Shown one piece after another: positions 24,477-36,672 of a DNA stretch of 64,000 nt (position 1 is the first letter of the stretch; each line of letters starts with the position of its first letter). A model generated the notes under the pieces. It did no database searches, was not told the origin of the DNA, and was given only the letters and a program-made list of their open reading frames with translations. A program made the position numbers and the translations under genes. Source of the DNA: Penicillium oxalicum (Eukaryota; Ascomycota; Eurotiomycetes; Eurotiales; Aspergillaceae); the NCBI RefSeq assembly GCF_001723175.1, contig NC_064656.1, forward strand, positions 806,001-870,000, read 5' to 3'.

Positions 24477-25705
24477 ATGGCTGGCTCATATCCCAAGAAG
24501 AAGTGCGGTAGGTACTCCGCTATCATCTTCCATCTCAAGAGGCATGGCGCTAACTTTTATCGCCAGGTGTTTTGGGTGCCACTGGATCGGTGGGACAACG
24601 CTTTATCCTTCTGCTCGCAGACCACCCATTCCTTGAACTACATGCCCTGGGAGCCTCGGAGCGCTCTGCCAACAAGAAATACAAAGATGCTGTGCGATGG
24701 AAGCAGTCTGCTCCCATGTCGGAGAAGCTGAGCAACTTGGTTCTGCGCGAGTGTAAGGCGGAGCTCTTCAAAGACTGTGACCTGGTGTTTTCTGGCTTGA
24801 ACAGTGATATCGCAGGCGAGACAGGTAAGCCCATCTTTCTTGTCCTCTATCTACCTTGTAACTCCTTACCATCAAATGACGGCTAACAATTGGGGATAGA
24901 AATGGCTTTTATCAAGGCAGAAATTCCTGTGTTCTCTAACGCAAAGAACTATCGAAAGGACCCCATCGTGCCACTGGTGGTGCCTACTGTCAACCCCTCC
25001 CACATGGACCTGATCCCTCACCAACGCAAACATTTCGGTTTGAAGAAGGGATTTTTGGTCTGCAACTCCAACTGTGCTGTGATTGGCGTCGTGATTCCGT
25101 TTGCTGCCCTTCAAGCCAAGTTTGGCCCCGTCGAGGAGGTCGAGGTTTTCACCGAGCAGGCTATCTCGGGTGCGGGATACCCCGGCGTTCCCAGCTTGGA
25201 CATTGTCGACAATGTGATTCCATACATCAGTGGCGAGGAGGACAAGTTGGAGAACGAGGCCCAGAAGATCCTCGGTTCTTTGAATGGGGATGCGACCGCT
25301 TTCAACGAGCAGGCTGGATTGCGGATTGGTGCCACCTGCACCCGTGTCGGCGTCACGGATGGCCACATGGCCTTTGTCTCTCTCCGCTTCAAGAATCGTC
25401 CAGCCCCCAAGGCCGAGGAGGTTGCTCAGGCGATGCGTGAATACCAGTCCGAAGCCCAGAAACTCGGCGCTCCTTCAGCGCCCGAGTTGGCCATCAAGGT
25501 CTTCGATGAGCCAGACCGTCCCCAACCGCGTCTTGATCGGGATATCTCCAAGGGCTACACCGTGAGCGTGGGACGCATCCGTGATGGCGCCGAGGGCGGG
25601 TATTTCGATATTCGCTTCGCTGCCCTTTCTCACAACACGGTCATCGGCGCTGCTGGCTCTTCCATCCTCAATGCCGAGGTAGCTGTTATCAAGGGTTACA
25701 TCTAG
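24477..25705 (+). CDS. hom2: Aspartate-semialdehyde dehydrogenase
   Basis: Exons 24477-24507, 24567-24824 and 24900-25705, giving 364 residues, the normal length for the fungal enzyme. It reduces aspartyl phosphate to aspartate semialdehyde with NADPH, the second step towards threonine, methionine and isoleucine. The first intron falls just before the nucleotide-binding [26 protein letters not shown] follows, then the catalytic cysteine in [10 protein letters not shown], the glutamine of [29 protein letters not shown] with the active-site His, and the C-terminal [17 protein letters not shown]. All key residues are present. Enzymes of this type are absent from animals. Two TGAGTCA sites upstream suggest cross-pathway control. 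Confidence 0.96.
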
Positions 25706-26193
25706 ACGAAAATGTATAGCGTGCGAGGGCGAATCCCTTGGGATTGCAACCCACAAAAACAAAGCGAAAGTGCAGTCATGGAAACAACATTGTGAATAAG
25801 CCCTGTGAACTTGGTCTAGGCCATTGACGGCCCACTTGAAGAAAGGCCACACGCCAACAACTTACCCCATTGACGGATACTAATGTTCTGCACTTTACTC
25901 AAATCAATGATGTACATAACTCCGCACTTTATTTTTAGGCGGTCGGGCGAGGCTCCGCAGGCGGACTTCACAGGAATCCACCTGCACTTCCGGCCTGGCC
26001 GCCCGGCGATAAGGCGCGATAACATAAGCGGGTCAGTGACTCGAGAGCCCTTACCTTTTATGGACTAGCGTGTTCTAGGGCACAAACCCACAACCCTCCA
26101 AGCTAAGCGAAATACTCTGATCACTTGTGTTATCCGGGCGCTCATCCATAGTGACTCTTTGACAACCCATCTCCGGTCGACAAATCAATCACA
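25706..26193. other. intergenic, hom2 3' region and rps4 promoter
   Basis: About 490 bases. It contains the AGGG...CCC element at 26077-26089 and otherwise nothing supported. Confidence 0.6.
26077..26089. promoter_or_regulatory. imperfect AGGG-N6-CCC inverted repeat upstream of rps4
   Basis: Reads AGGGCACAAACCC, 105 bases before the rps4 ATG. It shares AGGGCACAA with the palindrome in front of rpl37. Possible Tbf1-type site, by analogy only. Confidence 0.35.
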
Positions 26194-27420
26194 ATGGCTC
26201 GCGGACCGTAAGTGTCATGTTATCGCTGCGCTTTTCGAATATTGCCTGTCTCGTCAAATTTGGAATCTCAGCATTGAGACGTTCATCTTGACGCCCTGGC
26301 TTCACGAGAAGAATTTTTACATTGAACGCGAACTCGAAACTGACGGTCATGCTCTTTTCAGTAAGAAGCACCAAAAGCGCCTCAGTGCGCCCTCGCACTG
26401 GCTGTTGGACAAGATGTCCGGCACCTACGCCCCCAAGGCCTCCGCCGGTCCTCACAAGCTCCGCGACTGCCTGCCCCTGATTGTCTTCATCCGCAACCGG
26501 TACGCACACCTTCCGAATTTGAGCGCCATCGCGCGAGGCTACAGACCCCTGGGATCGTGTTCTAACATCGGTCTTCAATAGTCTGAAGTACGCTCTCAAC
26601 GGTCGTGAGGTCAAGGCCATCATGATGCAGCGTCTGGTCAAGGTTGACGGCAAGGTCCGCACTGACACCACCTTCCCCGCTGGTTTCATGGACGTCATCT
26701 CCCTCGAGAAGACTGGCGAGCACTTCCGTCTCATCTACGACACCAAGGGTCGCTTCACCGTCCACCGCATTCAGGCCGAGGAGGCTGAGTTCAAGCTCTG
26801 CAAGGTCAAGCGTGTTCAGCTCGGCAAGGGCGGGATCCCATTCTTGGTTACGCACGATGCGCGAACGTGAGTGCAAACTCTCCTCGAAGTTCCGTGTCAT
26901 TCAGTCGTTGGACCAAGCTTTGGTTGATCGGCGGAGGATGAATTGAACTTCGGTAAGCCCGCATTCAGCACAGAACAAAGTTTTGCTAATTTGAGCTTTG
27001 CCATGTAGCATCCGTTACCCCGACCCTGCCATCAAGGTCAACGACACCGTCAAGATTGACATTGCTACCGGCAAGATCGTCGACTTTGTCCGTTTCGACA
27101 CTGGTGTCGTCGCCATGGTTACTGGCGGTCGTAACATGGGTCGTGTTGGTGTTATCACTCACCGGTAAGTCAAATTGCGTCTACTGCCTGCATTTGAACG
27201 CATTTCTAACTCCCACTTCTTTTCCAGTGAGCGTCACGAGGGTGGTTTCTCCATCACTCACATCAAGGATGCCATTGACAACACCTTCGCTACCCGCGAG
27301 TCCAACGTGTTCGTCATTGGTCAGGAGAAGCCCTGGGTTTCCCTGCCCAAGGGCAAGGGTGTCAAGCTCTCCATCTCTGAGGAGCGTGACCGCCGTCGTG
27401 CCCACGCCATCGCTGCTTAA
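26194..27420 (+). CDS. rps4: 40S ribosomal protein S4 (eS4)
   Basis: Exons 26194-26207, 26362-26499, 26582-26866, 27009-27164 and 27228-27420, giving 261 residues, exactly the family length. Structural protein of the small ribosomal subunit with S4, KOW and C-terminal eS4 segments. Readable: [94 protein letters not shown] and [17 protein letters not shown]. The coding part of the first exon is only 14 bases, a common layout for fungal ribosomal protein genes, with a long first intron (154 bases) that could carry regulatory sequence or a small RNA; I could not show one. Confidence 0.97.
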
Positions 27421-30400
27421 GTGTCTCACGACACTAGTGGTGAGTAGTATGCTCGCTCATTGTTTAACCCTTTGGGTATTGACAGTGACTGGTCATACTC
27501 AAAAAAATAAACCCCAAAACTGCAGCTGGAAACAGCGTCTTGTCTTGCTCATGGGCTTGGATGGTGCTTCTTTTCCGTAGATTCGAACCATAGCAAACAA
27601 ATCCGGGACGGGATTCTCGTCCTGTTTCCGAGTGATATGATACCTATTTAACGTTGACTTTCTTGAATGATTCACATGACCGTACCTCTTGTTGTCCCAC
27701 ACTCTGGCTATCATTCCCCATTCCGGTCTTCCCGTGTGTAGTCGAGTTCTGTGACCCTCGAAGTTGTGTTATCATGTTTTGGCCAGGGCAGCCACGCTTC
27801 TCTTGGTCAGGTTGCGTATGTTGGCGCGACCAGACCTGTTCACACAAGCTTGCAGTGCCAAATCCTTATGCCTGCAGAAAGCTGATTAGGAGAGAGGCGA
27901 GGTTTCTGACCTAGTATGTAGGTGTTGTTCACGATTTCGTTTGATACTTCTCATTCATTCCTGTTCGACTCTGCATATTCTGCACCTGAACATGTGCGCC
28001 ACACGGAGTACTTGGCAATCATCTCGGACACAAGTCAGTTGGCGTTGGCAAGTTCTACACCTTCCAAGGTTGGCTCAGTGACGAAGTTGGAATTTTGCTC
28101 GGTCGCTCCAAGACACTTTCTCTCCAGGCACCCAAATGTTCAGGTTCTCCCGTCCCGTCGCGCGCAAGTGCAGTTCCATGATGTGCATGGACCATGTTTG
28201 TTATAGGCAATGAAGCGACCTCCGAGTCCAAGACTGTAGCCAAATCTCCTTCCTAGGTGGGCATGAAAGAATATATATATATATTTGGCACGTTGCAACC
28301 AAGTTGACGTCGAGGTTTATGAGAACTACTAAATGTATATGCCAAGTATACCCACCCAGTGATTTTTAAAGTAGGCGGCCCCCAAGTGTCGTCTGCATCG
28401 ATGAATGCGCACACCTAGGCCTCACGATGCTGGGCACACTTGAAGACAAAGAATGTCCTCAAGTTGTCTCTTTTTTGGACTGGACTGACACGAAGATGTC
28501 ATCGAGGCCTATTTCACCAGGCTCAATGACATGGATCTGTGTAGGTGTAGCACCTCTGCTGACCGTGCTCGTCTTCGTCTCTAGATAAATTGTAGTTGCG
28601 CAGAAAGAGACCTATCTTTACTCCTTGTGAGTACCCACGTAGATAGGGATTGACGTGGCTGTTGTAGTATTGGAGAAAGTTTTCAAAGGATACCTATCTT
28701 TTGTACAACTGCTAGGATTTTAACAAAACACACAACAAGTGCAACTAGATCTCAATGGGATTTCAACGTTGTTGAAATTTCCATCCTTGTCGTGGCTGTC
28801 ACGCATGTGCTTTCAATTCAAGCCGATAGGTCCGGCACGAGCCTGCAGCGGTGCGCTGTTCAAGGCAAACCATCCCAAATGACTTATGCCACAATTTGGA
28901 TCATCCAAGTACCTCTCTTGGTTTTTCTTGGCAAAAACTCAGTCGTGAAGATTTCCATTTCACGTGAATGCTGATCTTTGATTGTTTCTTAGGAAAAGTT
29001 TCTCATTCAAGAGCGGCAAATTTGATACATCGGCTTCCTTCAGCTTCGGTGACGCGTTTTCCTCTCGGGAAACTTATCCGGGGCTCGGAAAATTGACGCC
29101 CCAGCACGTAGGAAGTGATGTTTTACAGTAGCGTCTCTCTCACTTTGGACTTTGGACATTGATATTACGGTTTCTTTCATACATCTCGACGATCAAGGCT
29201 GTACAATTACATTCGTACTCTACGGGTACATTGGGTAAACTTACAGTACATTGCTGACTACCTGTCCAGTTTCAGCAATTGATAGCCGGTGGTTTACTTG
29301 ATTGAAATGTTTGGGGTGTTCTCCACGACTAATTCCGACGTAAATCCTAGTCGACGGTCACATTTTTCCGATCGTGCAGCATTCTTCTTCCTGGAGAGCT
29401 GAAACGATTTGGAACGAATCATTTTCGCCCCTCCCCACAGTCTGCCGTACATGCCAAGTAGCCAGTGAGCCACAAAGGCTGCAAATCTCACTGTCCTCAT
29501 GTGCAATGGCTAGAAAGTACTCTCAGTTCAACCGCCACGAACCGAAAATCTCTGTGGTTTCGTCAACAAGTGCGCCATACACGGCTCAGCGGCGACCGCG
29601 CCACACTCCTGATGAAGACGCTGACGCCGATCAACCAGCCAGGACCTTCGTCCGGATGGGTAACATGAGGCCGTGGGCCCAAGCCCAGGGAAGATTATCG
29701 CCGAACCCCTTACTAGGTCTAGAGAATTCTGCAAGAGATAGCTACCATGTCACACAGAGTTGCAATGGTAGGGGAAGTCAGGGCTTTTTGCAAAGCCACT
29801 AATTTCGTAGGTCAGATTTGAACGCCCAAAGCGGGGCTGGAACATTCTGAGGCCGTTTCGGTGGCCAGGGTGTGAAGTGGTACCTTAGGCTACTGATCCA
29901 ACCCTACATGTAGCTTTTGTGAGAAAGGGAGGGAAAATCCAGTCTGGATCTTTGATTGAGGTCATGGAAGACATCACAGAGGGCGATATAAAAAGGATTA
30001 AACACCAGGCCCTTTTCTTGGTCCACCCCAAGCTTCGGGACGGTGGATCAACCGAGATCCGCTTCCCAGTGCCTTGGGCTTGGGATCCTGGGGCCGCTCC
30101 CAAGGAATCTCGCAAGGTCGCGATGGACATTCACGTGGCAGCAGAGTTTGGATAACGTTTCCTGCGCATCGACAATTTTGCCATCTTGTTGATATCGACA
30201 AATAGTTGAGCTTGGGAACAATATCGTTTTACCCGGGTTCCCCTTACGCAAACGTGAATGCTGTCCAATAGGACAGGAATCAAGTGATGCAGTGGCGAGA
30301 AGAATGAAAGGATGTTACTTGAATGATACCAGACGCAGAGATCGTCCGGACATCCACTCATACATACGGCTTTGAGTGAGCCGAACAAAACTGAGCCGGT

Positions 30401-32995
30401 TTCTGGTAGATTAGGAGGGTGGAATGGCGGTATCTCGGCCCCAAACACGTCGCTCACCAGGCGGAGGGAGGCATCGGCAGGTCCACTTGGGCTGGATGCC
30501 AATCATCAAATGTTCAGATTGCAGGGCTTGCAAAGGTCAAGTCGCCTGAGTGGAGCCGCAGCAATTGACCACCTGCATTAACTCACCTGGGAAGGTACAG
30601 TACCCACTCAACCCTACCGAGGGCTTTCTGCTCACTCGGTCAGTAAACACCAGGTCTGAATCGCATTGTTTCACGAAGCAACAACTCGCCGCGTCTTGAA
30701 AGTTGCACCAATCAGTGCCAGCGACCCGGGATGCTGGGAATTCGTTCTTCGAGTGTCCCACCTTCCGCCGTTATTTGGGAGAAGCCGTTTCAGTGAGCCA
30801 TTGATCGCATTCACCGTATATTCGAAGTGATGCAGCCCCCACCCCACCCTGAGAAGCGGGTTGTCAACCTTGAAGCGATGAAGATCGCTTGCACTCGCTT
30901 AAACCGTTCCTGACTCGCTGGAGCCCATGATGTGATTGGACATCCTGTGCCAATCAAGGACGAACGTTGATCAGTGAGCCAAAGAACTAAAAATAATATA
31001 CCGGCCTTCGTCAAGCAGTTATCTCGCTGTCAATAATGGACGAGCCGGTGTAATCCCGATTTGGATTCCATCACGATCGTCCGTTCAATTTCCCTTCCCC
31101 CACCCCCCCTGCCATGAACATGTAGTCCATCGGCTTCGTGTGTCTTCGGCCGCTCAGCATCCCCTGAAAAAGCTTGAATAATTACGAGGCTGGTTCATGA
31201 ACTCCTGCTGATCCCGGTGATGCCATGGATCTCCTGGGAGCACGATGGTAAGGATTGTCGAGACTGGAACACCAGTGGCAAATTATGTCAGTGACCATAG
31301 GTCAAGTTGGATTCCTCAAACAACTTGGCGAGAAAAGGAGACCGCTCGCAGAGGGTCCATGCAGTTCCGAGGACGGAGGGGGGCATCACAGCGGAGTGGC
31401 CAGGTCCAGCCCACATTGAATCTTTTCTTTTTCCGACCTGTCCCACGCCAAACGTCATGTGAGGCAGGGGCATGCGGAGGACTCTTCGCACTCCGTGTCT
31501 TTGGGTGAATTCTCCCCGGGCAAGCCTCACCTTGTGCGAAGTCGGTCAATCGAACGATGTGTTCGAAATCTTTCTAGAAAACTCTCTCCCAGAGTTGTCA
31601 CCAGTTCACCGCCTCCCAACGGATTTGGTCCCCGACTATGAGACCGTCCCGCGGCAGAGAAAGCGCACCGACAATTGGAATGTTGCTATAGATGGGATTG
31701 ATAATCCGCCTGTTGCGGAAGCCCTGGCGGGTCTCGGTGCCATGGAAAGTTAGAGAATGCCACTGCATACTATCAGGAGGTTCAAAGTATACTCTGCGTG
31801 AGGCAGACGGGCTCCACCGACCCAAGATGAGCGTGTAGCCGTGTACACTGGAGAGTTTACAGGAACGCGTCCACGTTTGTATTGACGGTACCGAGCCTGC
31901 CCAATGCCGAGTCGCCGGAAGCTGTACTGCTGTTGTGCGGTACAGCCGCTGACAGTAGCTGGAGCCGTCACTGTACCTGTTACGAACCGACATGTTCGCC
32001 GCCAGTGGGCCCAGCCATTCTTTTCAGTGGAGACACAACCCATTCGGGGGGTCGATCTGGAGCCGGTGGAAGTATGAAAGAGTGGTAAACGCATTGTACT
32101 CGGCCAACCGTCAATCCAGTCCATCGTAGAAATCTAAAATCTGCCCCTTTTCTCGTGACTCGAGTTTGCCAGTACCTACTCAGCAGGCTGGGCCTTAAAA
32201 GAAAAAAAAAACAAATAAAGTGGCGTTGCCCCCCCCTGCCCGTTTTCGGTGGATCTGAACCATAATTTGGTGGCATTGACTCCATTTCTATAGCAATCCC
32301 GTGAGAAGTCGGCGATCTAACGTGGCAGCGCAGCAGGAAGCAGGAAGCAGGGATAAAAAGATTGAGACCTAACCCAACCTTGCTTGAATCTTTCTTTTTG
32401 ATTTGATTTCTGTCAATTTTTTTTTCCAATTTCTCAAACATTCGATTTGACCGATTGCAAAAAGCTCAGTCGAATAGCGCCTACACGAGTCACGGAATTT
32501 CACGGAATTTCCTCCTGCATTGAATCGCAAATCCTGAGAAGCGTCTGTGATCTTCTCCCCTTTTTCTTCTTCATTTTGGTTTTGGGAGATCTTGCTCCTT
32601 TCTCCGTTGGTCGAATTCCAAGTCTTTCAATAATACAATTCCTCCTTGAATATCCTGGTGGTCGGGAATCTATCCCCAATAATACCATCTCCCAGCGAAT
32701 GTGCCCTTCTGGACCAAGCGCCGCCACCTCATCCATTCCAATCGATTTCACAAGACATACACTGCACCACAAAGCGTCAATCGAGCCACGAATTTTCCCT
32801 TGACCAAGTTGTCGGGTCTGTCAATTCAGTCGTGCGCTTGATATGCTCCCCGCATAAATGCGCCTCGACCCATATCCCTCCAACCTCTGGCAAAATCAAC
32901 CACCCAACCTGCAACGGTCACATCCTTTGGAAGTTCTACCTCCAGCCCTCAACTTGGATAAACTCAAGATTTCACGAACCCATTCACCACAGAGC
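27421..32995. other. 5.6 kb gene-poor interval
   Basis: No open frame here has a recognisable domain or a consistent splice pattern. The longest are about 142 residues at 29374-29802 (+) and 153 residues at 31980-32441 (-), both of low-complexity, non-conserved appearance. The last 800 bases before 32996 are pyrimidine-rich and have two short tandem repeats (32333-32351 and 32491-32510), which fits a long leader or promoter of the RasGEF-like gene. A non-coding RNA or a very small gene cannot be excluded. Confidence 0.5.
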
Positions 32996-34564
32996 ATGGC
33001 GTCCGACTGCCCCACACCTTCCTACCCCTCTCCGTTTTACATCAGTGCTGAATTTCCTCGCTTCGCTATATCCTATCGCTGGTGGGAGGACGAGGCCAGA
33101 GCTGTCTTATGGGCCTTCAATATCCCCGAGATCTGTCAGGTCATCCGCTATGGACTGTTTCAGGACGAGAATTTCCCGCGCAGCTCTCTTCTCAGCCGAA
33201 ACGCAGACACGATTGATGCTTTTCTTGTAACACTAGCACAGCGCCATGAGCATCAGCTGCTGGGCAATCTGTCGCATGTGCAAAGAGTGGAAGAGATCCT
33301 GCGACGCTCTCGAATCCCTCCTCTTCAGCCAGTGCCATGGATGTGGTTCCCGCCCCAGCCAGCCCATGATCTCGACGCCCGAGAGATCGCCAATGCCATC
33401 GAGGCCGAAAGTCATCACCAATTTCGCAAGATCGCATTTGAAGAGATCGTGCGCGCCTCTCTGGGATATAATGCGCCCTCGGTCGAATGGTTCCTGCTCC
33501 AACACACCGTGCTTTGTATTTACTTGGTCGATCATTTGCGGACATACCCAAAGGATATCTCTCTCTATCTGAAAGTAGAGGAGGTAAGATGATTCCTCCA
33601 TCCCCCCCCCCCCCCCCCCTTCTTCCCCTGCTGGAGAAATCGTCGTACTCATCAGTCATGACAGCATTTGCGAGGCAGTAGTCCTTTTGCGCATCGTGCA
33701 TTGATACACTGCATACGAGTTATAGACCCTGATGCAGCGCAACATTTGCCCCAGACATTTGCCCCCGGTTTCGCCTTCATAGCCGAGCCCGTACAGGCAT
33801 TGTTCAGAGACCAACCGCCGAGTCTGACGACAATCTTGAAGATTATGAGTGTTCTCGCGATTCGATTCAGGCATCGATATACCCACTGCGCCAGAATGCA
33901 GTGGCATCATCCATTCGACACGTCCATTCTGTTCCTGGAAGATTATCTGAATGCCACATCACCCAAAGACTTGGCGCGCACGTTGACACGTACAGATGAG
34001 CTTGACTTTTCGGGACTGGCTCGCCAGAATATCGTTACAAACGATATTTTCGTACAAGCAATCTTGACCAATTGGCATGAGCTCACGACCTCAGTGTGGG
34101 AATGTTGCGCGGCACTACCTGACATTGTCCCATTTTTGCAAGAATGCACCCAGGTGAGTCCAGTGGTCGGGGTGAAAAATTGTGGTAATGAAACTCAGCA
34201 TTCTCGTTTCTAACTTGGCCAACAAAAAAACCTTCCCCCCAATCAGATACTCCTCGAAGCAAAGAACTATCATTCTTTGACAGCTCTTGCTGCAGGCCTG
34301 CGAAGATACAACATTGCAAGCGCACAGTCGCGCGGTCTCATCAGCACTGGCAACGGAGTTATTACTCTGCATCCGATCCTCCCACCTGAGGTTGACATGA
34401 TCATCGACACAGCCCAGAATTATGACTCTTATCAACAGCACTACCAAACCAACCCGGGAATTCCGTTCCTGACACCTCATATCCGGGAATATCAGCTCCA
34501 CGGTGAACCTGCAATCCGAGATTTGCTCTTGTATCTTCAACGTCAACCATCCACCGAGCCATGA
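32996..34564 (+). CDS. degenerate RasGEF (CDC25-homology) domain protein
   Basis: Exons 32996-33583, 33665-34153 and 34247-34564, giving 464 residues. The frame stays open 46 codons upstream of the chosen ATG at 32996; the codons before it do not look coding. The C-terminal third reads like the end of a Ras guanine-nucleotide exchange domain: NIVTNDIFVQAILTNWHEL, then LLEAKNYHSLTALAAGLRRY (equivalent to the NFNSLMAIISGL block), a PILPPEVDMIIDTAQNYDSY stretch, and GIPFLTPHIREYQLHGEP at the end. RasGEFs load GTP on Ras at membranes. The N-terminal half (SAEFPRFAISYRWWEDEARA...) has no domain I recognise, and no SH3 or other usual accessory domain is seen, so exchange activity is doubtful. The first intron contains an 18-base C run. 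Confidence 0.65.
33602..33619 (+). repeat. C18 homopolymer inside intron 1 of the RasGEF-like gene
   Basis: Eighteen consecutive C, 18 bases after the GTAAGA donor, inside an 81-base intron. Run length may be inaccurate because such tracts are error-prone. Confidence 0.85.
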
Positions 34565-35436
34565 AACATTGAAACGACCAGAGTCAATGTGACCATCTGT
34601 TATATTTGGAATTCAAGCCTTCCCAGCGATATATGGTACTGTTGATATGTTCGTGCCGATGGTTTCCCGATCCCATGCCCACAACAACAAGAATCTTGCT
34701 ATTGACTTCATGAGGCAAGCTGGTGGCGGTCTGTCAATCAAGCTCACCGACTCTGCTATGCTCTCTGGAAAGAAAAAGAATACAATAATTTGAAATCCCT
34801 GCGATATACCTCACCAGTATCTTACTTTCTCTGGTTTCTCCCGTCGTACTCGGGTTCTTCATCACGTGGTTTGAGGAAATTGTATGGATTCACGTTTCAT
34901 CCGCACTGCTGATGACTAGTCCAAGCGTCCGGGTTTGTCATTAAGCAATACAACATCTCCATACCCTTCATTCGTGGTGGGTATACATTCTTGACCACGG
35001 TTATGCCCCTTCCCCGGCTCCTCTAAGGATCATTATGAGCAGGGGACATTATAACAATCCCGATTCAGACCACCATCTACGAGGTGCCACACCAAGCAAG
35101 TCGTGGGACGTGTCGAATTTTTGCTCGCTCGCAGAGAGCCTGCGCGCCTTGACAAGGAAATGCGGAAACATACGGTATGAATGCGCTGTCCATCTCGTTA
35201 TGGCCCGTCATTGAGATTTGTATCATGGATCAGCCGAGCCATGACTCAAGACCCGGGAGGGACAGCCCTTGCGGCTTTGAGTCGTGCGCTATGATATGAT
35301 TTGTGTTGCAACCGCCGCAGGTCGCCAGAAGGTCCCGATTCCATTTCTGTCGCCTGTACTTTGAACGGCGCAAGCTCAAAAATTCAAGACTCTTGGCCGC
35401 GCGACTCACATGGACATGCGACATGCGACACGCCAC
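34565..35436. other. intergenic, convergent 3' regions
   Basis: About 870 bases between the RasGEF-like gene and the DUF7704 gene. No gene or RNA supported. Confidence 0.6.
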
Positions 35437-36032
35437 TCACTCCTGCTTCCCTCCAATTTTGGGCACTTTTGCATTTCCAAAGATTCCCACAAAGTAGGCC
35501 AGACGATTGACAAAAAGAAACGCGGTCGCACCAATGTTTCCCCAGGTCAAGGCATTCCAAGCAGCAACGTCTACAAATGCAGCCCAGCCCAATCCCATGT
35601 ACGTCGCACAGACATGGCCGACATCGGCAATCGCCAGAGCGATCAGGTAGTTCCGCACCACCTGAGGTTCAGTGGTCGTATGTAACACGGCTACTCCGAC
35701 CAGACAAAGCAAGGAATAGAGATTGCCCACCTGGTAGGCCAGTGACAGACTGCTGGGATGCATCACGGGCGGTGTCGCCTGGAATGTTTGGCCTGAAATG
35801 AAGCCCTCTACATCAACTAGAGGAGCAAGACTGCCAAGAACCCTGCGACAGAGTAAAAATCAGCGCCTCGGCCGTTTGATGATTTCCTTTTTCTTTTTTC
35901 CCTGGACATGTGGGAGGTCGGCTAAATCGCCTCTGGCGGTACAGCGCAGACAGACACGGTGTTTGCTTACAAGGAAATTGGCTCAAGCACCCCAAAAAGG
36001 AGATGCGGCCAGGGTGGAAGTATAGTTGGCAT
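35437..36032 (-). CDS. DUF7704-type four-helix membrane protein
   Basis: Exons 35971-36032 and 35437-35842 on the minus strand, giving 155 residues. It starts MPTILPPWPHLLFGVLEPIS, typical of the fungal DUF7704 family, and has four hydrophobic segments: LLFGVLEPISLVLGSLAPLV, LAYQVGNLYSLLCLVGVAVL, VRNYLIALAIADVGHVCATY and NIGATAFLFVNRLAYFVGIF. The EP near the start, the TTTEP loop and the WNALTWGN motif fit the family as I know it. The function is unknown; it is probably a small integral membrane protein. The tail KVPKIGGKQE is Lys-rich and may be cytosolic. Its start lies 640 bases from the divergent double-Myb gene. Confidence 0.75.
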
Positions 36033-36672
36033 GTTGTCCAGATCTAGCACTCAGTTACGAGACCTGTAAGATTGCCTAAGAAATCGAAGCCCTGGCCTGC
36101 GAGCGTCAACTTGGTGAGCTCCGACTCATGTGGAGGAGAGGAGCCGATCGCGACTTACAGGGGGTTCTTCGCAACTTGCGCGAATGTTGATCAAGGATGT
36201 GGACAAGTCTTGCCAGATAGAAGAAAAAGAAAATTTACAGAAGAGCGACCAATGGCTGGGGCACATGCACATAGATATTCAAATATTCAACAATGATCTG
36301 AAAACAATAGGAACAGTGACGCGACGCTTCTCTCCAGATGGGTTTTGTCTCCATCCCAGCTGGCGCTGACGTACACGCCGCACGGGAAGAAACGCAGACC
36401 GATGCAGAAGCGGTCAAGTGGGCGGTGGACAAAGTGCCCATCCACCCGTCAACTCTCCCCACCCAACTTTAACCGTCGGCAGCCGCGGGCTCATCACTCG
36501 GTCGGGGGAAGAAAAAAAAAGCCACGGAAGAAAAGAAAGCCATTTCCAGGATTGAAGGGTGAGCATCCACCGGATGGGTTCGTTCACAGGATAATCAATA
36601 TCAGATAAGCCCTATCCTTCGGGATGGTCAGACCGGTCTAGCGGGGCTTGACCGCTAGGTGAGCTGCAGAAA
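36033..36672. other. intergenic, divergent promoter region
   Basis: 640 bases between the DUF7704 gene (-) and the double-Myb gene (+). No extra gene or clear motif supported. Confidence 0.55.

Noticed and set aside
27571..27595. Minus-strand GGTTCGAATC, perfect B box core
   Set aside because: Flanks do not pair into a T stem and no upstream A box or acceptor stem exists.
29374..29802. 142-residue open frame in the gene-poor interval
   Set aside because: Low-complexity composition, no domain, no adjoining exons, overlapped by other frames.
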